A stretch of DNA of 64,000 bases. Origin: Flavobacteriales bacterium 33_180_T64. Lineage in GTDB: Bacteria > Bacteroidota > Bacteroidia > Flavobacteriales > Flavobacteriaceae. A program made the position numbers and the translations under genes. The stretch is taken from assembly GCA_002162685.1 (NCBI GenBank), contig MAAQ01000017.1, forward strand, positions 1 through 64,000, written 5' to 3'. Every line of letters begins with the position of its first letter. Positions within the stretch are counted from its first letter, which is position 1. Positions 1-9,263 of this stretch are shown piece by piece. The notes under the pieces are model-generated. The model searched no databases, was not told where the DNA came from, and saw only the letters and a list, made by a program, of their open reading frames with translations.

Positions 1-3000
1 TTGAACAGTTATCTGCTTCATCAGTAACATCACCTGTTAAGTTAAGATCAGAAGGATCCACATCACATTCGATAGTGATATCAGCAGGCACAGTAAATGT
101 AGGCGCTGTTGTATCTTCTATTGTTAGAACTGCATTTAATGTAGTTGCATTTCCACAATCATCAGTAATCGTATAAATAACTGCTAAAGTTCCAGATTGA
201 CCACAAGTAGTGACAAGGTTATTGAAATCGTAATTAGAAGTTACAGTTACACCAAGGTCGTCAGCACAATCTTCTAAAGCAGAAATATTAGCTGTATTCC
301 AATCATTTGCTAATTGTTGGTTATCATTACCTTCACATTCAATTGCAGAATCTGTAACAGTACAATTTGATAAATCTGGAATCGTACCATCATCAAAAGT
401 TAATGTAGCAATAAGTGTAGAAGGATTTCCACAATCATCAGTAACAGTATATGTTACATTGATATTACCACAAGGACCACAAGTTGTATTTAGGTTATTA
501 AAGTCATAATCAGAAGTTACTTGACCTGTTAAATCAGTATCACAAGCATCAGTAGCACAAGCTTCAAGAGCAGCAATATTAGCAGCATTCCAAGCATCAG
601 CTAGAGATTCGTTTTCTGTATCAGAACATTCTAAAGTTGTATTTTCTATTGTACAAGCTGATAAATCTGGAGCAATAGTATCGACAACTGAAATAGTTTG
701 TGTGTTAGATGTAGTGTTACCACAGTCATCTGTAGCAGTCCAAGTTCTAGTAATTGTTTGTGTATTACCACAAGCATCTACAGCTGTATCAACAAAAGTT
801 ACAGTTGCACTACCACAAGTATCAGTAGCAGTAGCATTACCAGTTTGAGCTGGATCAGTACTTTGTGTACATTCTACAGTAGCATCAGCAGGAATACTTA
901 GTATTGGAGCCGTAGTATCAACAACAGAAATAGTTTGTGTGTTAGATGTAGTGTTACCACAGTCATCAGTAGCAGTCCAAGTTCTAGTAATTGTTTGTGT
1001 ATTACCGCAAGCATCTACAGCTGTATCAACAAAAGTTACAGTTGCACTACCACAAGTATCAGTAGCAGTAGCATTCCCAGTTTGAGTTGGATCAGTACTT
1101 TGTGTACATTCTACAGTAGCATCAGCAGGAATACTTAGTATTGGAGCAGTAGTATCGACAACAGAAATAGTTTGTATGTCAGATATAGTATTTCCACAGT
1201 CATCAGTAGCAGTCCAAGTTCTAGTAATAGTTTGTGTATTACCACAAGCATCTACAGCTGTATCAACAAAAGTTATAGTTGCACTGCCACAAGTATCAGT
1301 AGCAGAAGCATTCCCAGTTTGAGCTGGATCAGTACTTTGTGTACATTCTACAGTAGTATCAGCAGGAATATTTAGTATTGGAGCAGTAGTATCAACAACA
1401 GAAATAGTTTGTGTGTCAGATATTGTGTTACCACAGTCATCAGTAGCAGTCCAAGTTCTAGTAATAGTTTGTGTATTACCGCAAGCATCTATAGCTGTAT
1501 CAACAAAAGTTACAGTTGCACTACCACAATTATCAGTAGCAGTTGCATTCCCAGTTTGACCTGGATCAGTACTTTGCGTACATTCTACAGTAGCATCAGT
1601 AGGAATACTTAGTATAGGAGCCGTAGTATCTTGAACTGTTATTGTTTGTATAGCAGTTGCGCTATTTCCACAAGTATCATGTATTGTAAATGTTCGTTGT
1701 ACAATTATCGGACAATTATTAGTTGAAGTAATAACATCTATATATGTTATACTTTCAATTTCAAAATCATCTGAAGCATTATAATTTGGATTAGAACTGA
1801 AAATAGATTGAATATCACCAGAAACAATATCACTAAAAGCGAAAATACTATTTGTCGTTGTAATGTCAGCTGTAGAGCAACCTTCAATTAGAATTGAGGC
1901 TGGTACAGATATTTCTGGTGCAGCGATATCATCAGTTGTAATAACAAAAGGAATTTCAAATGTACACCCATTAGCATCAGTTATAGTAATCGTATGATTT
2001 CCTGCAGTTAAGTTAGAGAATGTGCCATTATTTTGACTATTACCACCATCTAAGGTATATTGATAAGGTGGAATACCACCAGCACCTTCAACAGTAATTT
2101 CACCAGAAGCGTTGCCTAAGCAGTCTACGTTTGTTTGTTCTATAATAGTTCCAGAAACAACTTCATTAGGCTCTATAATAGTTGCTTGATCAGTAGTCAT
2201 ACAACCATTGGCATCTGTTATTGTCACAGAATAAGTACCATCAGGAACATTAATAAGGTCTTCATTAGTAGAACTATCGCTCCAAATGAAAGTATAAGGA
2301 GGTGTTCCGCCATTAACAGCAAGATCTAGAGATCCAGTGCTTTCATCTTTACATAAAATATTAGTTACAGCAATACCCGAACTTAATTCATTAGGTTCAT
2401 TAATAGTTATTGTAGTGCTTTGTGTACATTGAGTTGTTACATCAGTTACAGTTATCGTATAGTCACCAGCAGGTAAATTATTTACACTAGAGGTTGTATT
2501 AGGTAATGTATTCCAAGAGTAAGTGAATGGACCAACACCACCAGATACGGTAGAGGTAACACTACCATTACTTTCACCATTACAAATGACAGGATTTGAT
2601 GTTCCAGAGATTGAAAGGTTAAGGCAAGTACCAGGATTAACAATAACAGTAGCTATAGCAGTACATCCATTAGCATCAGTAACAGTTACAGAGTATGATC
2701 CAGCTGCTAAGCCAGTTATTCCAGCTGTAGTTTCGCCATTAGGTATCCATAAATAAGTATAAGGTTCTACGCCACCAGTAGCAACAGCTGTTGCTGTCCC
2801 ATCATTAGTTCCAGGACCTAATTCATCTGTAGCAGAAATAGAAACATTTAAAGCATTACTTGGTTCGGTAATAGATATCGTGTCTTCTACAGGTTGACAA
2901 ACTGTTCCGTCTATGGTTACACTAACGGTGTATACACCTGCAGTAATATTATTTAAAGTACTAGAAGTAACTCCTGTATCTATTTGTCCATTACTCCATG

Positions 3001-6000
3001 TAAATGTAAATGTAGCAGAAGGATTAGCATCTGAACTTGCAGATACAGTTCCAGAACCAGTATTATCACCAGTACATAACACATTAACGATATCGTCGAT
3101 AGTGATTTCTGCGTCACATGTATTTACACATTCAATTATAATACTTTGCATTAGCTCACAGCCATTAGCATCAGTTACTGTTACACTATGTGTACCATCT
3201 GATAAGTTGGTAGCTGTTGCAGTTGTTTGGTTTCCAGCAGAAGCACTCCATAAATAGGTGTAACTAGGAGTTCCACCTGTTACACTAACAGTAGCTTCAC
3301 CATTAGTACACCCTTGTGCAGTATTAGCATCTATTTTACTAATGTTTATACTAAGCGGATTTGCAGGTTCAGAAACTGTAGCACTAATAGAAGCTGTACA
3401 TCCATTAGCATCAGTAACATTAAGCGTATAAGCTCCAGCTATTACATTTGAAAGATCTTCTGTCGTATCACTATTATTCCATGAGAATGTATAAGGAGGT
3501 GTGCCTCCAGTGACATTAATATCTATTGCACCAGTTGCTTCTGAATTACATAATACGTCAACTATATTTACGATAGAAACTTCTAATACTGGATGAATAA
3601 CAGTTATCGTTTGTGTGTGTGTTGTTATAAGTCCACATGCGTCTGTTGCAGTCCATGTACGTTCAATAGTATGTGATGCATCACAAAGACTTCCATTAAT
3701 AACTTCATTAAAATCTACAGTTGGTGTACCACAATTATCTGATGCTGTTAATGTTTCAGCAGTTGGTATTGTATCTAAAGTAACAGTAACATCTGAAGGC
3801 AAAGGAGATTCGTTAAATGTAGGATTTATATTGTCATCTAACGTATATGTAAATACCCAGTCTTGCGAATTTCCTTCACAATCAGTATATGTCCATGTAT
3901 ATGTTTTTTCACCTTGACATGTAGGGTCTGCACTTGCAATAGGGCCAACAGGTATAATCGTATTGCCACAATTATCATTAATTGATGGAGGTATTGGAGT
4001 TATTTGTGCATCATCTATACAAGTTATAGCTGTACCTTCATTTGTAGGAAGGATAAAGTCTTCGATTTCAATAGTTATAGTATGTACATAATCATGCGAA
4101 TTTCCTTCACAATCAGTATACGTCCACGTGTATGTAATGTTCCCTTCACAAGCAGGTGTTGAGGATTCAACAACAGCCGAAGGCGTTAATGTATTTCCAC
4201 AGTTATCTACAACGCTAGGTAATGTAGGCAATGTAATATCATCATAACATGCCACAGTATCCGAAGTAGGCGAAGGCGTAATAAAGTCTTCAATTTCAAT
4301 AGTTACAGTATGCACATAATCATGCGAATTTCCTTCACAATCAGTATACGTCCATGTGTATGTAATATCACCTTCACAAGCAGGTGTTGAAGATTCAACA
4401 ACAGCCGAAGGTGTTAATGTATTACCACAGTTATCTACAACAGTAGGTAATGCAGGTAAAATAATATCATCATAACACGCCACAGTATCCGAAGTAGGCG
4501 AAGGTGTAATAAAGTCTTCAATTTCAATAGTTACAGTATGCACATAATCATGCGAGTTTCCTTCACAATCAGTATACGTCCACGAGTATGTAATATCTCC
4601 TTCACAAGCAGGTGTTGAGGATTCAACAACAGCTGAAGGTGTTAATGTATTTCCACAGTTATCTACAACGCTAGGTAATGTAGGCAATGTAATATCATCA
4701 TAACACGCTACAGTATCCGAAGTAGGTGAAGGCGTATTAAAGTCTTCGATTTCAATAGTTACTGTATGTACATAATCATGTGAATTTCCTTCACAATCAG
4801 TATACGTCCATGTGTATGTAATATCACCTTCACAAGCAGGTGTTGAAGATTCAACAACAGCTGAAGGTGTTAATTCATTACCACAGTTATCATCAACCTT
4901 AGGTAATGTAGGTAACGTAATATCATCATAACACGCTACAGTATCCGAAGTAGGCGAAGGCGTAATAAAGTCTTCAATTTCAATAGTTATAGTATGTACA
5001 TAATCATGTGAATTTCCTTCACAATCAGTATACGTCCACGTGTATGTAATATCTCCTTCACAAGTAGGTGTTGAGGATTCAACAACAGCCGAAGGTGTTA
5101 ATGTATTTCCACAGTTATCTACAACGCTAGGTAATGTAGGTAACGTAATATCATCATAACAAGCCACAGTATCCGAAGTAGGTGAAGGCGTTATAAAGTC
5201 TTCAATTTCAATAGTTATAGTATGCACATAATCATGTGAATTTCCTTCACAATCAGTATACGTCCATGTGTATGTAATATCACCTTCACAAGCAGGCGTT
5301 GAGGATTCAACAACAGCCGAAGGCGTTAATTCATTACCACAGTTATCATCAACCTTAGGTAATGTAGGCAACGTAATATCATCATAACATGCTACAGTAT
5401 CCGAAGTAGGCGAAGGCGTAATAAAGTCTTCAATTTCAATAGTTATAGTATGTACATAATCATGCGAATTTCCTTCACAATCAGTATACGTCCACGTGTA
5501 TGTAATATCTCCTTCACAAGCAGGCGTTGAGGATTCAACAACAGCCGAAGGCGTTAATGTATTTCCACAGTTATCTACAACGCTAGGTAATGTAGGTAAC
5601 GTAATATCATCATAACACGCTACAGTATCCGAAGTAGGCGAAGGCGTAATAAAGTCTTCGATTTCAATAGTTACTGTATGTACATAATCATGCGAATTTC
5701 CTTCGCAATCAGTATACGTCCAAGTGTATGTAATATCACCTTCACAAGCAGGTGTTGAAGATTCAACAACAGCCGAAGGCGTTAATTCATTACCACAGTT
5801 ATCATCAACCTTAGGTAATGTAGGTAACGTAATATCATCATAACACGCCACAGTATCCGAAGTAGGTGAAGGTGTTATAAAGTCTTCAATTTCAATAGTT
5901 ATAGTATGTACATAATCATGCGAATTTCCTTCGCAATCAGTATACGTCCATGTGTATGTAATATCACCTTCACAAGCAGGTGTTGAAGATTCAACAACAG

Positions 6001-8443
6001 CCGAAGGTGTTAATGTATTTCCACAGTTATCTACAACGCTAGGTAATGTAGGCAACGTAATATCATCATAACATGCCACAGTATCCGAAGTAGGCAAAGG
6101 CGTTATAAAGTCTTCGATTTCAATAGTTATAGTATGTACATAATCATGTGAATTTCCTTCACAATCAGTATACGTCCAAGTGTATGTAATGTTACCTTCA
6201 CAAGTAGGTGTTGAAGATTCAACAACAGCCGAAGGTGTTAATGTATTTCCACAGTTATCTACAACGCTAGGTAATGTAGGCAACGTAATATCATCATAAC
6301 AAGCTACAGTATCCGAAGTAGGCGAAGGTGTAATAAAGTCTTCGATTTCAATAGTGTAGATATAGGACCATTCGCTTGTAGCACCACTACAATCTGTATA
6401 GGTATAAGTATAGGTACGAGTTCCTTCACAAATTAATGGATCAGGATTATCAGTAACTACTGCTACAGAAGGCGTTAAAACATTATCACAACCATCCTTT
6501 ATTATAGGTAGAGAAAATGTTTCAGTTGCATCATCAATACAACTTACAGTTGATGATTCATTTGGTACAACTACGACAAATGCTCCAGAATTAATAATAA
6601 TCGTTTGTGTGTATTCTTTTGTTTCTCCACATTCATCTGTAAAAGACCATGTATTAGTATAAGTTCCAGAGTCTGGACAATTAGGATCTGGAATAAAATC
6701 CCCAGAGGTTTTAGTAAGTGTGAGATCACATTTATCTATTTCTGGTTCTAGGTTTTGAGCATCTGTTAAATCAGAAGAATTTAAACAACTAATTGTCGTG
6801 TCCAAAGCTCCTGGAGCTGTTGCCCAGTTTACTATTGGTTGATTTATAATTATATTTAGTGGAAGTTTATCTCCTATGTTACAATCGTCAAGTCCAGCAG
6901 AACTAAGAGTAGTTTGATTATTTGGATTTTGAACTCCGGTATAGCTAGCTGTAAATTGTAAGCCAAAAGATAGATCGCAGTTTTCTTCTAGAAAATAGCA
7001 TTCATCTTGCAATTGAAGGTCAAAATCAATATTTAATCCTGGATCACCTACATCAACCATTCCATCAACAAAATTAAATACTAATTCTCCAGTATTACTA
7101 TTAAAAGTATAGGTTACTCCTGATGGTAAGTTGTTAGCAACTACATTAGCAATTTGTGGAGGTAAAGTTGTTGAAATAGATAAGCCTATTGCATTATCAT
7201 TCCCTTTATTTATGATATCAAAATTAAAGCCAAGTAAGTCATTAGGATCTGCTGGGTTTGTTCCAGAATCCATCATAATTTCTATAGGATCTAAATCTGG
7301 AGCCCAAACGTCTACTGAAAGACCTACTAAATATAAGCCATAGGTTTCTTGGTTAGATGTTAATCTTAAAGTTGCAGAAGTTTGATTATTTGTAATTACA
7401 CTATTTGATGGGTTTGTTAGTGGGAAAACTGCCGCATCAAAACCTAGTGTATTTAAACTAGCAGGATTTCTATCGGTAAAATTTGAATTTCCTACTGTAA
7501 TTCGGCTATTAAAGAAGTTGTTACTTGCTCTTTGTGGAGCACTAATAGCTACAAAGTTATTTGATGGGTTTCTAATTTGTAATTGATCACCACTTAAATC
7601 TTGATCTCCTTCTAAAGACCCTATGACAACATTTGCGCTAACATTACCTGTTGGTACTGTCTGAAATCCGCCAAAAGTAATATCAAAATTATTTGTTGCT
7701 GCTGTTACATTTGCATAACCATCAAATAAACTAATGTTTTTAGATGGAAGTTTAGGACTTTCATATACAAAGACAATTTGCCATCCACCAGAAGTACCAA
7801 TGTTTCCTCCATCGTGTCCAGTTACACTTCCTGTTTTTGCTTCGACATTAGCAATTTGATATTTTCCATATGGATCATTCAAATTAGTAACTTGATTTGT
7901 AATGTCTTTAACACATATATACGGATCATTATAGATATGCGTATTTCTTCCTCTAAATATAATATCGTCAGCTGTAATGGTTGTATAGGTTGTTTGACCT
8001 GGCAACATTAGCTTTACTTCATTATAATTCCAATTTGGTTGATTTTCAGAATTTGGATCAGTAGTAGGTTCTCTATCTGCTGCAGCCCAATATAAATATG
8101 CTTTATGAATTGAAAGGCAAGCTAATTGTGATTCTGGGTTAGTAAGATTAGCACTACTTGAATTAAAAGTGTCATCAATATTGTCATTGTTTTGATCAAA
8201 AACACCATCAATATCTACATAGACATTATTTGTGAAATCATGATTTCCATCTCCACCATTATAATTTGTAGTTGCCGTTCTAGATAACATGTTATTTGCT
8301 ATCATAGTAACATCACCTCTTACAGTTTCATTAAAACGAGGAGTGAAAGGATCTAAAACCTGAGCAGAAGCATAGATTCCAGAAACTAACATAAACAAGC
8401 AGAGTATGTTTTTTATTTTGTTATGATAAATAGCATTTTTCAT
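1..8443 (-). CDS. Giant SprB/HYR-repeat exported surface protein (N-terminal 2814 codons; C-terminus off the left edge)
   Basis: One minus-strand reading frame appears open from an ATG at 8443 to base 1; I checked the frame at the start, at each repeat block and at the left edge. Residues 1-28 form a signal peptide ending near ASAQ. Residues 29 to about 540 form a non-repetitive beta-rich head. Two diverged Cys-rich units (about 540-703) lead into ten near-identical 76-residue units (703-1462), two more diverged units, seven SprB-like repeats (about 1617-2170), four 79-residue HYR-like repeats (2268-2584) and two 97-residue units. The SprB units carry GGTPPYT and TDANGC signatures. Proteins of this build are T9SS-exported adhesins or gliding filaments of Bacteroidota; export by T9SS is inferred, since the sorting domain would lie at the unseen C-terminus. 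No catalytic domain is visible. Base composition matches its neighbours apart from the repeats. An SprF/PorP-type partner gene would be expected just to the left. Confidence 0.9.
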   Translation of the reverse strand, partial: MKNAIYHNKIKNILCLFMLVSGIYASAQVLDPFTPRFNETVRGDVTMIANNMLSRTATTNYNGGDGNHDFTNNVYVDIDGVFDQNNDNIDDTFNSSSANLTNPESQLACLSIHKAYLYWAAADREPTTDPNSENQPNWNYNEVKLMLPGQTTYTTITADDIIFRGRNTHIYNDPYICVKDITNQVTNLNDPYGKYQIANVEAKTGSVTGHDGGNIGTSGGWQIVFVYESPKLPSKNISLFDGYANVTAATNNFDITFGGFQTVPTGNVSANVVIGSLEGDQDLSGDQLQIRNPSNNFVAISAPQRASNNFFNSRITVGNSNFTDRNPASLNTLGFDAAVFPLTNPSNSVITNNQTSATLRLTSNQETYGLYLVGLSVDVWAPDLDPIEIMMDSGTNPADPNDLLGFNFDIINKGNDNAIGLSISTTLPPQIANVVANNLPSGVTYTFNSNTGELVFNFVDGMVDVGDPGLNIDFDLQLQDECYFLEENCDLSFGLQFTASYTGVQNPNNQTTLSSAGLDDCNIGDKLPLNIIINQPIVNWATAPGALDTTISCLNSSDLTDAQNLEPEIDKCDLTLTKTSGDFIPDPNCPDSGTYTNTWSFTDECGETKEYTQTIIINSGAFVVVVPNESSTVSCIDDATETFSLPIIKDGCDNVLTPSVAVVTDNPDPLICEGTRTYTYTYTDCSGATSEWSYIYTIEIEDFITPSPTSDTVACYDDITLPTLPSVVDNCGNTLTPSAVVESSTPTCEGNITYTWTYTDCEGNSHDYVHTITIEIEDFITPLPTSDTVACYDDITLPTLPSVVDNCGNTLTPSAVVESSTPACEGDITYTWTYTDCEGNSHDYVHTITIEIEDFITPSPTSDTVACYDDITLPTLPKVDDNCGNELTPSAVVESSTPACEGDITYTWTYTDCEGNSHDYVHTVTIEIEDFITPSPTSDTVACYDDITLPTLPSVVDNCGNTLTPSAVVESSTPACEGDITYTWTYTDCEGNSHDYVHTITIEIEDFITPSPTSDTVACYDDITLPTLPKVDDNCGNELTPSAVVESSTPACEGDITYTWTYTDCEGNSHDYVHTITIEIEDFITPSPTSDTVACYDDITLPTLPSVVDNCGNTLTPSAVVESSTPTCEGDITYTWTYTDCEGNSHDYVHTITIEIEDFITPSPTSDTVACYDDITLPTLPKVDDNCGNELTPSAVVESSTPACEGDITYTWTYTDCEGNSHDYVHTVTIEIEDFNTPSPTSDTVACYDDITLPTLPSVVDNCGNTLTPSAVVESSTPACEGDITYSWTYTDCEGNSHDYVHTVTIEIEDFITPSPTSDTVACYDDIILPALPTVVDNCGNTLTPSAVVESSTPACEGDITYTWTYTDCEGNSHDYVHTVTIEIEDFITPSPTSDTVACYDDITLPTLPSVVDNCGNTLTPSAVVESSTPACEGNITYTWTYTDCEGNSHDYVHTITIEIEDFILPTNEGTAITCIDDAQITPIPPSINDNCGNTIIPVGPIASADPTCQGEKTYTWTYTDCEGNSQDWVFTYTLDDNINPTFNESPLPSDVTVTLDTIPTAETLTASDNCGTPTVDFNEVINGSLCDASHTIERTWTATDACGLITTHTQTITVIHPVLEVSIVNIVDVLCNSEATGAIDINVTGGTPPYTFSWNNSDTTEDLSNVIAGAYTLNVTDANGCTASISATVSEPANPLSINISKIDANTAQGCTNGEATVSVTGGTPSYTYLWSASAGNQTTATATNLSDGTHSVTVTDANGCELMQSIIIECVNTCDAEITIDDIVNVLCTGDNTGSGTVSASSDANPSATFTFTWSNGQIDTGVTSSTLNNITAGVYTVSVTIDGTVCQPVEDTISITEPSNALNVSISATDELGPGTNDGTATAVATGGVEPYTYLWIPNGETTAGITGLAAGSYSVTVTDANGCTAIATVIVNPGTCLNLSISGTSNPVICNGESNGSVTSTVSGGVGPFTYSWNTLPNTTSSVNNLPAGDYTITVTDVTTQCTQSTTITINEPNELSSGIAVTNILCKDESTGSLDLAVNGGTPPYTFIWSDSSTNEDLINVPDGTYSVTITDANGCMTTDQATIIEPNEVVSGTIIEQTNVDCLGNASGEITVEGAGGIPPYQYTLDGGNSQNNGTFSNLTAGNHTITITDANGCTFEIPFVITTDDIAAPEISVPASILIEGCSTADITTTNSIFAFSDIVSGDIQSIFSSNPNYNASDDFEIESITYIDVITSTNNCPIIVQRTFTIHDTCGNSATAIQTITVQDTTAPILSIPTDATVECTQSTDPGQTGNATATDNCGSATVTFVDTAIDACGNTQTITRTWTATDDCGNTISDTQTISVVDTTAPILNIPADTTVECTQSTDPAQTGNASATDTCGSATITFVDTAVDACGNTQTITRTWTATDDCGNTISDIQTISVVDTTAPILSIPADATVECTQSTDPTQTGNATATDTCGSATVTFVDTAVDACGNTQTITRTWTATDDCGNTTSNTQTISVVDTTAPILSIPADATVECTQSTDPAQTGNATATDTCGSATVTFVDTAVDACGNTQTITRTWTATDDCGNTTSNTQTISVVDTIAPDLSACTIENTTLECSDTENESLADAWNAANIAALEACATDACDTDLTGQVTSDYDFNNLNTTCGPCGNINVTYTVTDDCGNPSTLIATLTFDDGTIPDLSNCTVTDSAIECEGNDNQQLANDWNTANISALEDCADDLGVTVTSNYDFNNLVTTCGQSGTLAVIYTITDDCGNATTLNAVLTIEDTTAPTFTVPADITIECDVDPSDLNLTGDVTDEADNCS
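65..689 (-). repeat. Pair of 291-bp repeats (97 aa each) near the left edge
   Basis: The motif gataaatctgg occurs at 369 and 660, 291 bp apart. Both units read APDLS-C or IPDLSNC, then a cysteine, a DWNTANISAL-like helix, DYDFNNL, TCG and TVTDDCGN. They are diverged copies, coupled to another HYR-like unit that runs off the window. Confidence 0.75.
690..1637 (-). repeat. Four tandem 237-bp HYR-like repeats (79 aa each)
   Basis: The anchor gaaatagttt recurs at 690, 927, 1164 and 1401, exactly 237 bp apart, followed by a degenerate copy from 1638. Each unit reads DTTAPILSIPADATVEC, then TDTCGSATVTF, DACGNTQTITRTW and TDDCGNT, which is the HYR-like pattern of secreted Bacteroidota proteins. The units are highly similar at DNA level, so this array has also been amplified or homogenised recently. 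Confidence 0.9.
1930..3590 (-). repeat. Seven SprB-like repeats within the giant surface gene
   Basis: Translation of the minus strand gives seven successive units of about 75-85 residues. Most have the family pattern: a Cys after a short beta-strand, a small-residue turn, GG-x-PPYT/F-x-W, a GTYSVT-like strand and a TDANGC end. The units are well diverged, unlike the 228-bp array, so they are older. The SprB repeat family is known from gliding adhesins of Bacteroidota. Confidence 0.85.
4055..6334 (-). repeat. Ten tandem 228-bp repeats (76 aa each) inside the giant surface gene
   Basis: The anchor aaagtcttc recurs at 4055, 4283, 4511, 4739, 4967, 5195, 5423, 5651, 5879, 6107 and 6335, always 228 bp apart, so the array holds exactly ten complete units and keeps the reading frame. 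Each unit has four cysteines, in the contexts VACYDD, DNCGN, TCEG and DCEGN, compatible with two disulfides in an extracellular beta-sandwich. Units come in two main sub-types (SVVDNCGNTLTP or KVDDNCGNELTP). Between units, DNA differs only at scattered, mostly synonymous positions. Confidence 0.95.
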
Positions 8444-8481
8444 AAGCTCTAATTTTTGATTTATGGATTAATTAGTTAGTA

Positions 8482-8934
8482 CTAATTAAAGTTTTTGGGA
8501 TCTGGAATTAATGATTTTATAATTACAGGATTACTTAATAATTGACCTGTATTCGATATTGCTTTTATTTCAGTGCAATTCCAAGTACCAAGTTTTGTGT
8601 TCTTTGATCTTGAAATTTTAATATAAAATTCTAAAGAAGCACCTGGTTCGATACTCATTTTAGTTAGTGCCTTTGTTTTTTGTTTGTCAAGTGTGTTTTG
8701 CTTTAAAAGCACTTGCTTACTTGGGCTAACATTTTCACATGACGTGTTTTCAGTAGAAATACTAAATGGCAAATTTGTTTTTGCATTATTTGTGATTTCC
8801 ATTAAATAAAAATGTTCGGTTTCATTTACTGTTTTGTCTGAATCTTTTTTTAAAGATAGACTTAGCTGTTCTTGACTAAAAATTGACTGAAAGCCAAAGC
8901 ATACAAGTAAAACTGCAATTACAATTTTTTTCAT
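8482..8934 (-). CDS. Small secreted protein of unknown function, upstream of the giant surface gene
   Basis: The 150-residue product starts at the ATG at 8934; an in-frame TTG further upstream gives no better start. Residues 1-20 are a signal peptide (MKKIVIAVLLVCFGFQS, then IFSQ). The mature part looks all-beta: a strand-rich segment with LMEITNNA, a short Cys-containing linker (TSCENV), a hydrophilic turn, then LEFYIKISRS and TWNCTEI. This resembles an immunoglobulin-like or CARDB-like fold, but I do not recognise the family. Its stop lies 38 bp before the start of the giant gene on the same strand, so the two are probably cotranscribed and this protein may assist or accompany the adhesin. 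That partnership is inferred from position only. Confidence 0.75.
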   Translation of the reverse strand: MKKIVIAVLLVCFGFQSIFSQEQLSLSLKKDSDKTVNETEHFYLMEITNNAKTNLPFSISTENTSCENVSPSKQVLLKQNTLDKQKTKALTKMSIEPGASLEFYIKISRSKNTKLGTWNCTEIKAISNTGQLLSNPVIIKSLIPDPKNFN

Positions 8935-9263
8935 GTTTAAATAAATTAACAATATGTTATATTTCGCTACGCGATGTTTTTAATAAAATCTATAAATCAT
9001 ACAAAAAATGATGAGAAAGCTTCTTTCGATGCATTCTAATTAAATTTCTATAATAAAATGAGGGAAGAACATTGGTAACCAATGCTTGGTAAATGGATAT
9101 ATTAATATATTTTTGATTTGGGGTCATTAAACATTAATTTACGTAACAAATGAACTGATTACTAACACGTTTGACAAATTTAAATGTTAAAGAGGGCAAA
9201 ATACTCGTTAAAACGGAATTATGCAACATTTTAACGATAAAATTTGCACTTAATCGAATAAGG
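8935..9263. promoter_or_regulatory. Divergent intergenic region with palindromes
   Basis: This 329-bp gap separates the leftward surface-protein genes from the rightward polyphosphate operon, so it must hold promoters for both. It contains a perfect 7-bp inverted repeat with a 1-bp centre (CATTGGT-A-ACCAATG, 9070-9084) and, 12 bp on, a 14-bp AT-only palindrome (9097-9110). The first has the size and symmetry of a dimeric regulator operator. I see no gene in the gap; short open frames here lack support. Confidence 0.4.

Noticed and set aside
698-1612. Four plus-strand 67-residue open frames in register, 237 bp apart
   Set aside because: They are antisense shadows of the 79-residue HYR-like repeats of the minus-strand giant gene. 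The translations are low-complexity Ser/Thr/Cys.
4055-6334. CRISPR array or satellite DNA
   Set aside because: The 228-bp unit is far too long for CRISPR, has no spacer/repeat structure, and stays in frame as protein-coding sequence on the minus strand.
9097-9110. Replication origin or attachment site at the AT palindrome
   Set aside because: There are no DnaA boxes or repeats around it, and no integrase gene is near.
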